Source of the DNA: CBDEGU01 sp965238045
GTDB lineage: Bacteria > Acidobacteriota > Terriglobia > Bryobacterales > UBA6623
Assembly: GCA_965238045.1 (NCBI GenBank)
Contig: CBDEGU010000009.1
Location: 298,398-362,397 of the forward strand
Direction of reading: 5' to 3'
DNA: 64,000 nucleotides
Below are positions 55,049 through 62,656 of the stretch, piece by piece. How positions within the stretch are numbered: the first letter of the stretch is position 1; every line of letters begins with the position of its first letter. The translations under genes were made by a program, and so were the position numbers. A model generated the notes under the pieces. That model was not told where the DNA came from. It did no database searches and saw nothing but the letters and a program-made list of their open reading frames with translations.

Positions 55049-55945
55049 ATGAAAAAGATCATGACCCCGCGAACAACTCGCCGCGGATTTCTAGCTTCTT
55101 CCTTGGCCACTGGCTGGGCCACCGCTCGGGCAGGCGCCGCGCCCGCCAGCGGCATTCACGTCGGCTGCCAGACACGGGCCTACGGCTCGCCGATCCGCGA
55201 TCGCGCCAAGTTTCTCTCCATCCTCGAAGATCTGGCCGAGATCGGCTACGAAGGCTTCGAGACGAATTTTCATAGTTTGGAACACAGCTTCGGCGACCCC
55301 GCCGCGATGCGGAAAGAGATCGAGAAGCGCTTGCCGATGTTCGGGTTGCATCTTGGCGTGGGACTGTTTGACCCGCTGAAGATTCCCGGCGAGCAGGCAC
55401 AGATACAGCGGGTCGCCAAAGCGGTCGCCGCCCTGGGCGGGAACAATATCGTCATCAGCGGGCGCACCCTTCCGGCCCGCCCCGATGGATCCGCCGAGCG
55501 GCGGGCCCTCGCCTCGAAAGTGCGTGAGCTCAATCGCGCTGGCAAGTTCTGCGCCCGGCTCGGCGTCCGGGCGAGCTTCCACAATCACCGCCATGAGTTG
55601 GTGCACGACGCCGAAGAGATTCATTTCGTGCTGGCCGAGACCGACCCCAAGCTGGTTTCGATGGTGCTCGATGTCGGGCACGTCTTCCCGGCCGCTTGGC
55701 CCGTCACAAAACTCCTTGAGAAACACGGCAGCCGCATCGCGGCCTTCCATCTGCGAGACACCACCCGCGGCAAAGAGGTCATGATCGGAACCGGCGACTT
55801 CGACTTCCACGCCCTGGGCCGCGTACTGCGCGAGACCGGCTGGCAAGGCTGGCTGATTGTAGAACTCAACCGCAGAGATGACATGCCCAGCCGCGAGCTA
55901 GCCAAGAAAGTGCGCCAGCATCTGCGCGCGACGATGAAGATGTAA
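55049..55945 (+). CDS. Tat-exported sugar phosphate isomerase/epimerase-like TIM barrel
   Basis: 298 residues. A Tat-type start (TTRRGFLASSLATGWATARAG) suggests export in folded form. TIM-barrel (AP_endonuc_2) features: IGYEGFETNF, FHNHRHEL, SMVLDVGHVF, IAAFHLRDTT and a late IVELNR that would supply metal ligands. Members include hydroxypyruvate isomerase, xylose isomerase-like and inosose dehydratase proteins. It lies 86 bp after the formaldehyde dehydrogenase and 79 bp before another exported oxidoreductase, and the last two probably work on the same sugar. Confidence 0.8.
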   Translation: MKKIMTPRTTRRGFLASSLATGWATARAGAAPASGIHVGCQTRAYGSPIRDRAKFLSILEDLAEIGYEGFETNFHSLEHSFGDPAAMRKEIEKRLPMFGLHLGVGLFDPLKIPGEQAQIQRVAKAVAALGGNNIVISGRTLPARPDGSAERRALASKVRELNRAGKFCARLGVRASFHNHRHELVHDAEEIHFVLAETDPKLVSMVLDVGHVFPAAWPVTKLLEKHGSRIAAFHLRDTTRGKEVMIGTGDFDFHALGRVLRETGWQGWLIVELNRRDDMPSRELAKKVRQHLRATMKM

Positions 55946-56023
55946 ATTGATGCGGATGTAAGCAGATCTCGTCCGGCCATGCCGCCGCGCACGAGCGAAA
56001 GGTAATCCATCGGAGCTTCCCTC

Positions 56024-57139
56024 ATGCCAGAAACAATCTTCTCCCGCCGCCAAGCCCTTGCCGCCGGACTGGCCGCGAGCGTAACGCCTCTATCCGCCCA
56101 GCCCAAACCGGTGAAGATCGGCATCATCGGCCTGGGCGGCCGGGCGCGGCGGCACCTCACCGCCCTCAAGCCGATGAGCGAAGCGCGTATTACCGCGCTC
56201 AGCGACATCCAGCCCGATCGCATGGAAGACGTCAATCGCGGCATTGGCGGCCACGCCACTCAGTACATTGACTACCGCGAGCTGATCGCCGACAAGAATG
56301 TGGAAGTCGTCGTCATCGCGGCGCCGAACTTCCTGCATGCTCCGATGGCGCTGGCCGCCATTCGCGCCGGCAAGGACGTGCTCGTCGAAAAACCGATCGG
56401 CATCAATTTTGAAGAAGCCCGCGAATTGGCCCGCGAGGCCGGGCGATTGGGCCGAATCGTCGGCGTCGGCATGCAGCGGCGCTACTACAGCGGCGATAAG
56501 AAAATCTCCGAGATCGTCGCCAGCGGCCGCATCGGCAAGATCCAGTTGATCTCGCTCAACGAATTTCGGGGCGACTGGAATCCGCGAACTTGGGTCTATA
56601 CCGATCCCAAGACGGGCAACAAAGCCCCTTGGCGGCACCTGCGGGAGACGGCCGGTTCGTCACTGCTCGAGTACTCGGTGCATTCCTACGCCTTCATCTA
56701 CTCGATGCTGATGTCGCCGGTCGTCAAAGTGTCGGCGACCGGGGCGGCGGTCAAATATCCCGAACGAACGACGCGTGATGTCGTGGCCGTCATCGCTGAT
56801 TTCAAAAACGCAGCTCGTCTGCAGCACTCCTACTGCGGCTTTGCGCGCGGCGCGAAGTCGGACATGAGCATCATCGGCGATCAGGGCTTTTTGCAATGGG
56901 ACCGCAAGACTCTGCTTGCGAAATACGGCGAAGAGAAACCAGTAACGAGTCCATTGCCCGGCCGGGTGGCGGGAGAAAACGCGGAACGCGAAATGTACAA
57001 GGAGTTTCTCGAAGCCGTGCGGACACGCAAGAAGCACCCGCTCAACCCGGCCTTCGCCCTCGAGCCGTCAAAGATCGCCTACGCCGCCGATATCAGCATC
57101 CGCGAAAACCGCATCGTCACCGATAAGGATTTTTCCTAG
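56024..57139 (+). CDS. Exported Gfo/Idh/MocA oxidoreductase
   Basis: 371 residues. Start PETIFSRRQALAAGLAASVTPLSAQ reads as a Tat-like signal. Rossmann motif GIIGLGGRARRH, then VEKPIGINF and a typical C-terminal domain. Probably an NAD(P)-linked sugar or polyol dehydrogenase working outside the cytoplasm, with the TIM-barrel enzyme before it. Its stop codon TAG is the first three bases of the palindromic repeat copy at 57138. Confidence 0.85.
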   Translation: MPETIFSRRQALAAGLAASVTPLSAQPKPVKIGIIGLGGRARRHLTALKPMSEARITALSDIQPDRMEDVNRGIGGHATQYIDYRELIADKNVEVVVIAAPNFLHAPMALAAIRAGKDVLVEKPIGINFEEARELAREAGRLGRIVGVGMQRRYYSGDKKISEIVASGRIGKIQLISLNEFRGDWNPRTWVYTDPKTGNKAPWRHLRETAGSSLLEYSVHSYAFIYSMLMSPVVKVSATGAAVKYPERTTRDVVAVIADFKNAARLQHSYCGFARGAKSDMSIIGDQGFLQWDRKTLLAKYGEEKPVTSPLPGRVAGENAEREMYKEFLEAVRTRKKHPLNPAFALEPSKIAYAADISIRENRIVTDKDFS

Positions 57140-57270
57140 CCCACTTTTCTCACCACGTGGCCGGGCTAAGTGGAGGGGCGAAGTGCGGGAGAGGCCCGTC
57201 AGCGGCAGGCGCGCGCCGCTTGACGAGCACGGGCGTACTTGGTGGCACGATCGAGCCGGCGCAGCGTCGT
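57138..57270 (+). repeat. Palindromic dispersed repeat, decayed copy (B4)
   Basis: Starts AGCCCACTTTTCTCACCACG and runs on similar to the 44999-45178 copy through CGCCGCTTGACGAGCACGGG and a decayed centre. Beyond about 57250 the match is lost and no right end is seen. The first bases overlap the stop codon of the oxidoreductase. Confidence 0.6.
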
Positions 57271-57320
57271 GGTGCTCTTCCTCGCTGGCCGCCGCGGCCA
57301 GGGGTGCCGCCCGGGGACTG

Positions 57321-57866
57321 CTACAGCCCGATGAAGCGGGCCATGGTCGCGAAGAGCTTCATCAGGCCGTGAACCGGTTCCGGTACGACGTTTCCCGCCA
57401 GAACGGCCCCGTGGAGCGAGCGAACGATTGGCAGGTAGATGACGAGCCCGTACCAGCGCGGGATCAAGTTTTCTCGAACGGCCCGCGCGGTCAAATAGAC
57501 AATACCCGGGATCACCAGAAAGACCGCCGTCACCACGCCGGGCGAGTAGGCTTGGAAGGCGAACGTCCAGTAGATGTGCTGGACGGCGTTGCCCGCGGCC
57601 ATCAGAGTGAAGAAGGGCAGCAGCAGAAAAGCGGTCAGTTTGGGCTTTTGGGGGAGCAGGGTGAATGCGGTCCATCCCACCCCAACCAGGCTCATGAAGG
57701 CGAGCCCGACACGCATCTCGGTCGGGGTGGCTTCGGGCACCTTGACCCAGTAGGCGTGGTACCAGTCGAGGGTGTTCCATTCTTCGGCCTCGTGGAGCGT
57801 CCAGGCGAGCGGCAGGAGCCAAACGGCTTTGCGGAAGGGGATCTGGGAAAGGGTTGCGGGCGACAT
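57321..57866 (-). CDS. HXXEE-domain membrane protein
   Basis: 181 residues from the ATG at 57866. The HEAEEW motif near residue 25 gives the family its name; about five hydrophobic helices follow. Members are small integral membrane proteins of unknown activity, possibly using the His/Glu cluster as a metal or catalytic site. The upstream open frame of 73 codons has no start signal. Arrangement and length fit the family. Confidence 0.7.
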   Translation of the reverse strand: MSPATLSQIPFRKAVWLLPLAWTLHEAEEWNTLDWYHAYWVKVPEATPTEMRVGLAFMSLVGVGWTAFTLLPQKPKLTAFLLLPFFTLMAAGNAVQHIYWTFAFQAYSPGVVTAVFLVIPGIVYLTARAVRENLIPRWYGLVIYLPIVRSLHGAVLAGNVVPEPVHGLMKLFATMARFIGL

Positions 57867-58184
57867 ATGGATTTTTCGGTTCCCTGGAAAGTAGGGGAGC
57901 GACCGGCGTCCTTGAGAGCTGTCCCAAGCAATAGGATGGACTAGAACAAGGGCAGAAGTCGAGACGTTAACATCGTGTGTACATCCGCTCAGCAAATCGT
58001 TGCGACGGGAAATCCTCGCTTCGGGGACGCCCGGCCGTGTGTCCGGCCTTGTGTCCGATGCAGGGTGGCTCGAGATGTGCGACAATACCCTGCAATGTAA
58101 CCCTTCCAGGGAACGTCGTCAGCCCCATTGAAAATTAAGGATTTGCCTCAGTTCGGGCAGCGTTCCCAACTGATGGCTCTAGGT
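57867..58184. other. Intergenic region at the edge of the low-GC patch
   Basis: About 318 bp between the HXXEE gene start and the nucleotidyltransferase remnant. It has no supported gene. GC falls here from the window norm, marking the left edge of the accessory patch. Confidence 0.4.
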
Positions 58185-58391
58185 ATGAAGTGTCTAATCA
58201 TCGCTGCTGGAAAAGGTAGCCGTCTGCGGCTTAGGGGTGCCAGCAAACCCCTCATCCCCATTTCCGGGGTCCCCCTGATCGAGCGCGTCATTCGCTCCGC
58301 GCTCTTGGCCGATTCAGGGGACGACTCGCGGAATATTCTTACACTAGGAGACGGGCGTAGCATGCCACGCCCGAACGTTCTCAATGTCTGA
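58185..58391 (+). pseudogene. Nucleotidyltransferase, truncated
   Basis: The ATG at 58185 gives MKCLIIAAGKGSRL and later KPLIPISGVPLIERVIRSAL, the start of a sugar- or alcohol-phosphate nucleotidyltransferase (MobA/GalU-like fold, GKGSR being the nucleotide-binding loop). After about 42 residues the match stops and the frame runs on to a stop at 58391. The remaining 150-200 residues of the family are missing. It partly overlaps the start of the methyltransferase. Confidence 0.6.
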
Positions 58392-59019
58392 GAGACCTCA
58401 GGACACCCGTGAAGCTTATGATACGCACGCAAGCGAATTCATGCAATTGCGGGGTCCCGCACTCCACCCCATAGAGCAGCAACTCGCCAGTCGCGTTCTT
58501 CGAATGGTTCGCGAACATCAACCCGCCGCTGACGAGCCAATCCGTGTCGTTGACGTCGGAGTAGGATATGGAAAGTTTCTTACGTGGTGGCAGAAACAAG
58601 CGAATGTTCTAGCAGTCGGCGGAGATAATTCACGACAAATGCTGAGGCTTGTGACTCAACGGAACGGTACGGGCCATAATCAGTTACAACAATTTGATGC
58701 GGCATTCCTACCGTTTGCGGATAATTCGGTCAAGGTGGTTTTTGCTCATGCGATTTACCATCACCTGGATAATCCTGCAAAGGCTTTCCGGGATGCACAT
58801 CGTGTGTCGAAGCCAGGCGGGATATTTTATGTCTTTGTGCGTCAAGGAGACTTCCGCGGCAGACGGGATGAGGGTGCGGGGTCGATTTATTACCGATACT
58901 ATGAAATCGCTGAACTCAAACGTCTCCTGCGGGATGCCGACTTTCAGGTGGTCAGCATTGAGTCTGTCAAGGACCCATATCCTGAACGTGGGATAAATTT
59001 TAGATGGGTATTCACTTGA
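58384..59019 (+). pseudogene. Class I SAM methyltransferase, 3' end cut by an IS1595-type element
   Basis: The frame is intact for 206 codons: motif I VVDVGVGYGKFL (about 54-65), motif II VGGDNSRQML, LDNPAKAFRD and PGGIFYVFV. This is a class I SAM methyltransferase of the ubiquinone/SmtA-like style. The final residues (RWVFT) come from the IS. Removing the IS and one copy of its target duplication (AAATTTTA) joins the frame to 60048-60091, giving GINFIAAFATKPREDAPH and a stop. The original protein was 220 residues. Substrate unknown. GC is lower than the window norm. Confidence 0.75.
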
Positions 59020-60039
59020 CTCAGGTATTTTGAAATGGCCCCTACATGTTGTGGTTGTCCGTAGCGCGTGTTGCGGTGCCTCCGACCAGCGACTTGTAGG
59101 GCGCCGGTTGGACGGCGACGGCCTGCTGAACCAGGCGGTAGAAGAGCTTGCCTCGGCTTCTGGACTTGCGGCGGTTGAAGCGGAAGGTGAATTCGTCGAG
59201 GTAGTAGTCGAGATGCTCGTGGCTGACGGCTCCTTGATGCGTACCCAGTATCCAACGCTTCAGTAACGACACCACGCGATGCACGCGGGGGAGCAGTTGA
59301 GAGGCTCGTGCCGGTTGCCCGTCCAGGTAGCTCACCTCGTGGCGATAGCCGTCGCTTTCGAGTGGCTCGTATCCCAGCCAGCCGTCCGTGTGGACCACGC
59401 TGCCGGGTTCGACCGACTCGCCGACGAAGGCCATCAAGCTGTCCCCAGAGGCGTTCGGAATCGTGCGCATCCGAACTCGTCCGATGCCGGCGCCATCTTC
59501 CTCGGCCGCTACTACAATCAGCGCTTTCGCGTCGGTTTGGCGGCCCCGCACGCCCTCCTCCAGGGCTCCTAAGTAAGTCTCGTCAACCTCAACGCGCCCG
59601 CTGAGGCGATCACGTCCGGGCCGCACCATAGCGCGCCGAAGCTTGTGCAACCAAGTCCAGGCCGTCTTGTAGCTGCCCAGGCCCAACACCCGCTGCAATC
59701 CCAATGCACTCGCCCCGTTCTTCTGGCTGGTGAGCCACCACATTGCTCGAAACCAACTCTGGAGCGGCTTGCGGGTGTCTTGAAAGATTGTGCCTGCTGT
59801 CGCCGAAGCTTGATGCCCGCAGCTTGCACACTGCAGCAGCACCGTGCGCACCGCCCAGGTTTTGTCATGCCCGCATCGCGGACAACGAAAACCCTCCGGC
59901 CAGCGGAGTTGACACAGATACTCCCGACAGGCCTGCTCGCTAGCGAAACGCGCCTCGAACTCGGCCAAATTCCGGGGATAATCTTCCATCGCCCAAGATC
60001 CTACATCTTGGGGTCACCTGAGTCAAGTAAATACCCATC
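59003..60039. mobile_element. IS1595-family insertion, copy 1
   Basis: 1037 bp with inverted ends GATGGGTATT(T/C)ACTTGACT(24 bp, one mismatch). Flanked by the 8-bp direct repeat AAATTTTA (58995-59002 and 60040-60047), the target size of the IS1595 family. It encodes one transposase on the minus strand and is in inverse orientation to copy 2 at 61196-62232, with which it seems identical. Confidence 0.85.
59042..59989 (-). CDS. IS1595-family transposase, copy 1
   Basis: 315 residues. A zinc ribbon (C36, C39, C54, C57) precedes a DDE-type core with Asp136 in EVDETYLG, Asp202 in HTDGWLGY and a late EFTFRFNRR that supplies the third acidic or Asn position. The protein is identical in sequence to that of the 61246-62193 copy. 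Intact, so the element may be active. Confidence 0.88.
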   Translation of the reverse strand: MEDYPRNLAEFEARFASEQACREYLCQLRWPEGFRCPRCGHDKTWAVRTVLLQCASCGHQASATAGTIFQDTRKPLQSWFRAMWWLTSQKNGASALGLQRVLGLGSYKTAWTWLHKLRRAMVRPGRDRLSGRVEVDETYLGALEEGVRGRQTDAKALIVVAAEEDGAGIGRVRMRTIPNASGDSLMAFVGESVEPGSVVHTDGWLGYEPLESDGYRHEVSYLDGQPARASQLLPRVHRVVSLLKRWILGTHQGAVSHEHLDYYLDEFTFRFNRRKSRSRGKLFYRLVQQAVAVQPAPYKSLVGGTATRATDNHNM

Positions 60040-60047
60040 AAATTTTA

Positions 60048-60091
60048 TAGCCGCATTTGCAACAAAACCCAGAGAAGATGCTCCACACTAA
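60048..60091 (+). pseudogene. 3' tail of the methyltransferase beyond the IS
   Basis: 44 bp that supply the last 14 codons of the methyltransferase when the IS and one target duplication are removed. Alone it has no start. Confidence 0.65.
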
Positions 60092-60345
60092 CGACCTGCT
60101 GCATTGATTCTAAAAGCACAGTTTCGCACTCGAACTCGGGACCATGCCACGCATTCTCATTCCTAGGTCCCGTATCGTGGAGGTCTCGCGCGACCTCGAT
60201 CAATCTCTGCGAGAACTTTCTCCCTGCCCAGTTCACCGCTCTGGGAGGGGAAGCCGCTGGCTGTTCGGCGACATGCGGCGGACAAATCCGGGCTTAGATT
60301 GCAGCTAGATGGCGGCCGAAATCACAAAGTCGCGCCTGGAGGCTG

Positions 60346-61197
60346 ATGAACGGTTCTGAATTAGATAGTGCGAGTGCAATTCACGAGGTCTCTTTGTCCG
60401 AGTACCTTCTTGAGCTCCGGGAGTGGGAGAAGCCGCATTCTGTCGCCCTAGTAAACGGTCTGCCAATGGACCGACTGTCTATATTGAATGCCATTTACAA
60501 TGTGAAACGAGAGCGCTGGGACATCGTAACGGTTCGCCTGAGTCAGGACATCTTGGAACATGGAGATGAATTCCCCTTTCATCTGATGCGAAATGTGGCC
60601 CCGGAACTGACCTCCCGCGAAGGCTTGTCGCCAGAACTTGACTCGTTAACCACCGAATATCTGAACCCGTTTGAGATCTCGGAGAAAACCAGAAAAGCCG
60701 GCTTCTCGCTGAGGTTTTCCGTCTCTCGAGAGGACAAGCTACGGCGAAAGGAAAAATACGCCGAGGAGGTCAGGCGTGATTATGAAACCTGCTTTCGGAG
60801 GATAGTCGAAGACCTTCAATGGAAACCTATACTGCTGATTGATTCGATTGAAAACCTCTCGTCCTCATCTGAGAGCTTCTTGGTGGATTTCCTCGTCCAA
60901 CATGGTGGGCAAAGCGTGACTGTCTTGGGCAGCGCGAAAGAAATCGCACTGTCGGCTTTTGTTCGAGACCAAGGCATTAGCAAACATCATCGCGTCGCCT
61001 TTGTGAAACCAGATGCTGACCTCGACACGAGCACTACATTCAGGGCGGAGCAGGCAGTGTCGTCCGACCGAGCTTTGGAGCTGGGATCAATCATCACTAA
61101 CGCGTTCAACACAGAGTCCAGGAGATTCAATTACTTGAAATTCGAAGAGCGATTTTACGTTACGCCCTCGGACTTGGTGAGTCGTAAATTGCCCTGA
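60346..61197 (+). pseudogene. Orphan protein, 5' part, cut by the second IS1595-type element
   Basis: 283 codons from an ATG at 60346, ending in the IS. The protein has a hydrophobic strand plus loop where a P-loop would sit: VALVNGLPMDRLS, which has the Gly but not the GK(S/T) of Walker A, and a Walker B-like PILLIDSIENL near residue 165. A charged helical region lies between. This may be a degenerate NTPase of the STAND/AAA type. The 3' part is at 62241-62656. Lower GC than the window. I cannot assign a family. Confidence 0.6.
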
Positions 61198-62232
61198 TGG
61201 GTATTTACTTGACTCAGGTGACCCCAAGATGTAGGATCTTGGGCGATGGAAGATTATCCCCGGAATTTGGCCGAGTTCGAGGCGCGTTTCGCTAGCGAGC
61301 AGGCCTGTCGGGAGTATCTGTGTCAACTCCGCTGGCCGGAGGGTTTTCGTTGTCCGCGATGCGGGCATGACAAAACCTGGGCGGTGCGCACGGTGCTGCT
61401 GCAGTGTGCAAGCTGCGGGCATCAAGCTTCGGCGACAGCAGGCACAATCTTTCAAGACACCCGCAAGCCGCTCCAGAGTTGGTTTCGAGCAATGTGGTGG
61501 CTCACCAGCCAGAAGAACGGGGCGAGTGCATTGGGATTGCAGCGGGTGTTGGGCCTGGGCAGCTACAAGACGGCCTGGACTTGGTTGCACAAGCTTCGGC
61601 GCGCTATGGTGCGGCCCGGACGTGATCGCCTCAGCGGGCGCGTTGAGGTTGACGAGACTTACTTAGGAGCCCTGGAGGAGGGCGTGCGGGGCCGCCAAAC
61701 CGACGCGAAAGCGCTGATTGTAGTAGCGGCCGAGGAAGATGGCGCCGGCATCGGACGAGTTCGGATGCGCACGATTCCGAACGCCTCTGGGGACAGCTTG
61801 ATGGCCTTCGTCGGCGAGTCGGTCGAACCCGGCAGCGTGGTCCACACGGACGGCTGGCTGGGATACGAGCCACTCGAAAGCGACGGCTATCGCCACGAGG
61901 TGAGCTACCTGGACGGGCAACCGGCACGAGCCTCTCAACTGCTCCCCCGCGTGCATCGCGTGGTGTCGTTACTGAAGCGTTGGATACTGGGTACGCATCA
62001 AGGAGCCGTCAGCCACGAGCATCTCGACTACTACCTCGACGAATTCACCTTCCGCTTCAACCGCCGCAAGTCCAGAAGCCGAGGCAAGCTCTTCTACCGC
62101 CTGGTTCAGCAGGCCGTCGCCGTCCAACCGGCGCCCTACAAGTCGCTGGTCGGAGGCACCGCAACACGCGCTACGGACAACCACAACATGTAGGGGCCAT
62201 TTCAAAATACCTGAGTCAAGTGAATACCCATC
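61196..62232. mobile_element. IS1595-family insertion, copy 2
   Basis: 1037 bp, same ends as copy 1 and opposite orientation. Flanked by the 8-bp direct repeat ATTGCCCT (61188-61195 and 62233-62240), different from the duplication at copy 1, so each copy arrived on its own. Confidence 0.85.
61246..62193 (+). CDS. IS1595-family transposase, copy 2
   Basis: 315 residues, identical in amino-acid sequence to copy 1. Zinc ribbon CPRC/CASC and DDE core intact (DETYLG, HTDGWLG). Two intact, identical copies within 1.2 kb indicate a very recent move. Confidence 0.88.
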   Translation: MEDYPRNLAEFEARFASEQACREYLCQLRWPEGFRCPRCGHDKTWAVRTVLLQCASCGHQASATAGTIFQDTRKPLQSWFRAMWWLTSQKNGASALGLQRVLGLGSYKTAWTWLHKLRRAMVRPGRDRLSGRVEVDETYLGALEEGVRGRQTDAKALIVVAAEEDGAGIGRVRMRTIPNASGDSLMAFVGESVEPGSVVHTDGWLGYEPLESDGYRHEVSYLDGQPARASQLLPRVHRVVSLLKRWILGTHQGAVSHEHLDYYLDEFTFRFNRRKSRSRGKLFYRLVQQAVAVQPAPYKSLVGGTATRATDNHNM

Positions 62233-62240
62233 ATTGCCCT

Positions 62241-62656
62241 TTAATTTCTGCATTCTAGGCCACATGAGGATGCGCGAAGACTACCCGAGATTGATCAGGA
62301 CTGATTATGACTGTGCACTCATCATAAAGGTTACGGACGAGCCTGTTGCGGATGCGTCACTCCTCACCGCTATGAATGAAGGCGCATACAAGATATTGAT
62401 AGATGGCATTTCTCCGGGCAGGGGGATCAGATTTGAGCCTTGGGATTCTTTTGTCTTTCTGGCGGCGCCCGGCATTTCTGAGGCCATCGTGCAAGGGTAT
62501 CAGCATCTTCCTTATCGAAACTTGTTTGTTTTGCTTCCCGGGGGAAGATTTCTTAATCTGTCTCCCCACAAGTGGATGGATCACATATTGAACAAGGCTG
62601 CGCGGCGATGGGCGGAACGTGAGGGACGAGGCTTGCCGGCGGGTTCGGCCGGCTAG
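62241..62656 (+). pseudogene. Orphan protein, 3' part
   Basis: After removing the IS and one copy of ATTGCCCT, the frame from 61195 continues at 62241 as SRKLPFNFCILGHMRMRED, giving a 421-residue protein. This part (about 138 residues) is alpha/beta with LLPGGRFLNLSPHKW and a basic C-terminal helix. Its last four bases overlap the stop of the convergent dnaB gene. An internal TTG start at the junction is unlikely to be real. Confidence 0.6.

Noticed and set aside
52021..55155. A single 1044-codon minus-strand frame
   Set aside because: It overlaps the real IS transposase and, on the other strand, the formaldehyde dehydrogenase. The product has no recognisable domain and is Arg/Ala/Gly-rich, as expected for antisense reading of GC-rich coding DNA.
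59003..62232. Composite transposon made by the two inverted IS1595-type copies
   Set aside because: Each copy has its own 8-bp target duplication and each lies inside a gene that can be rebuilt, so they came separately and did not carry the middle segment as a unit.
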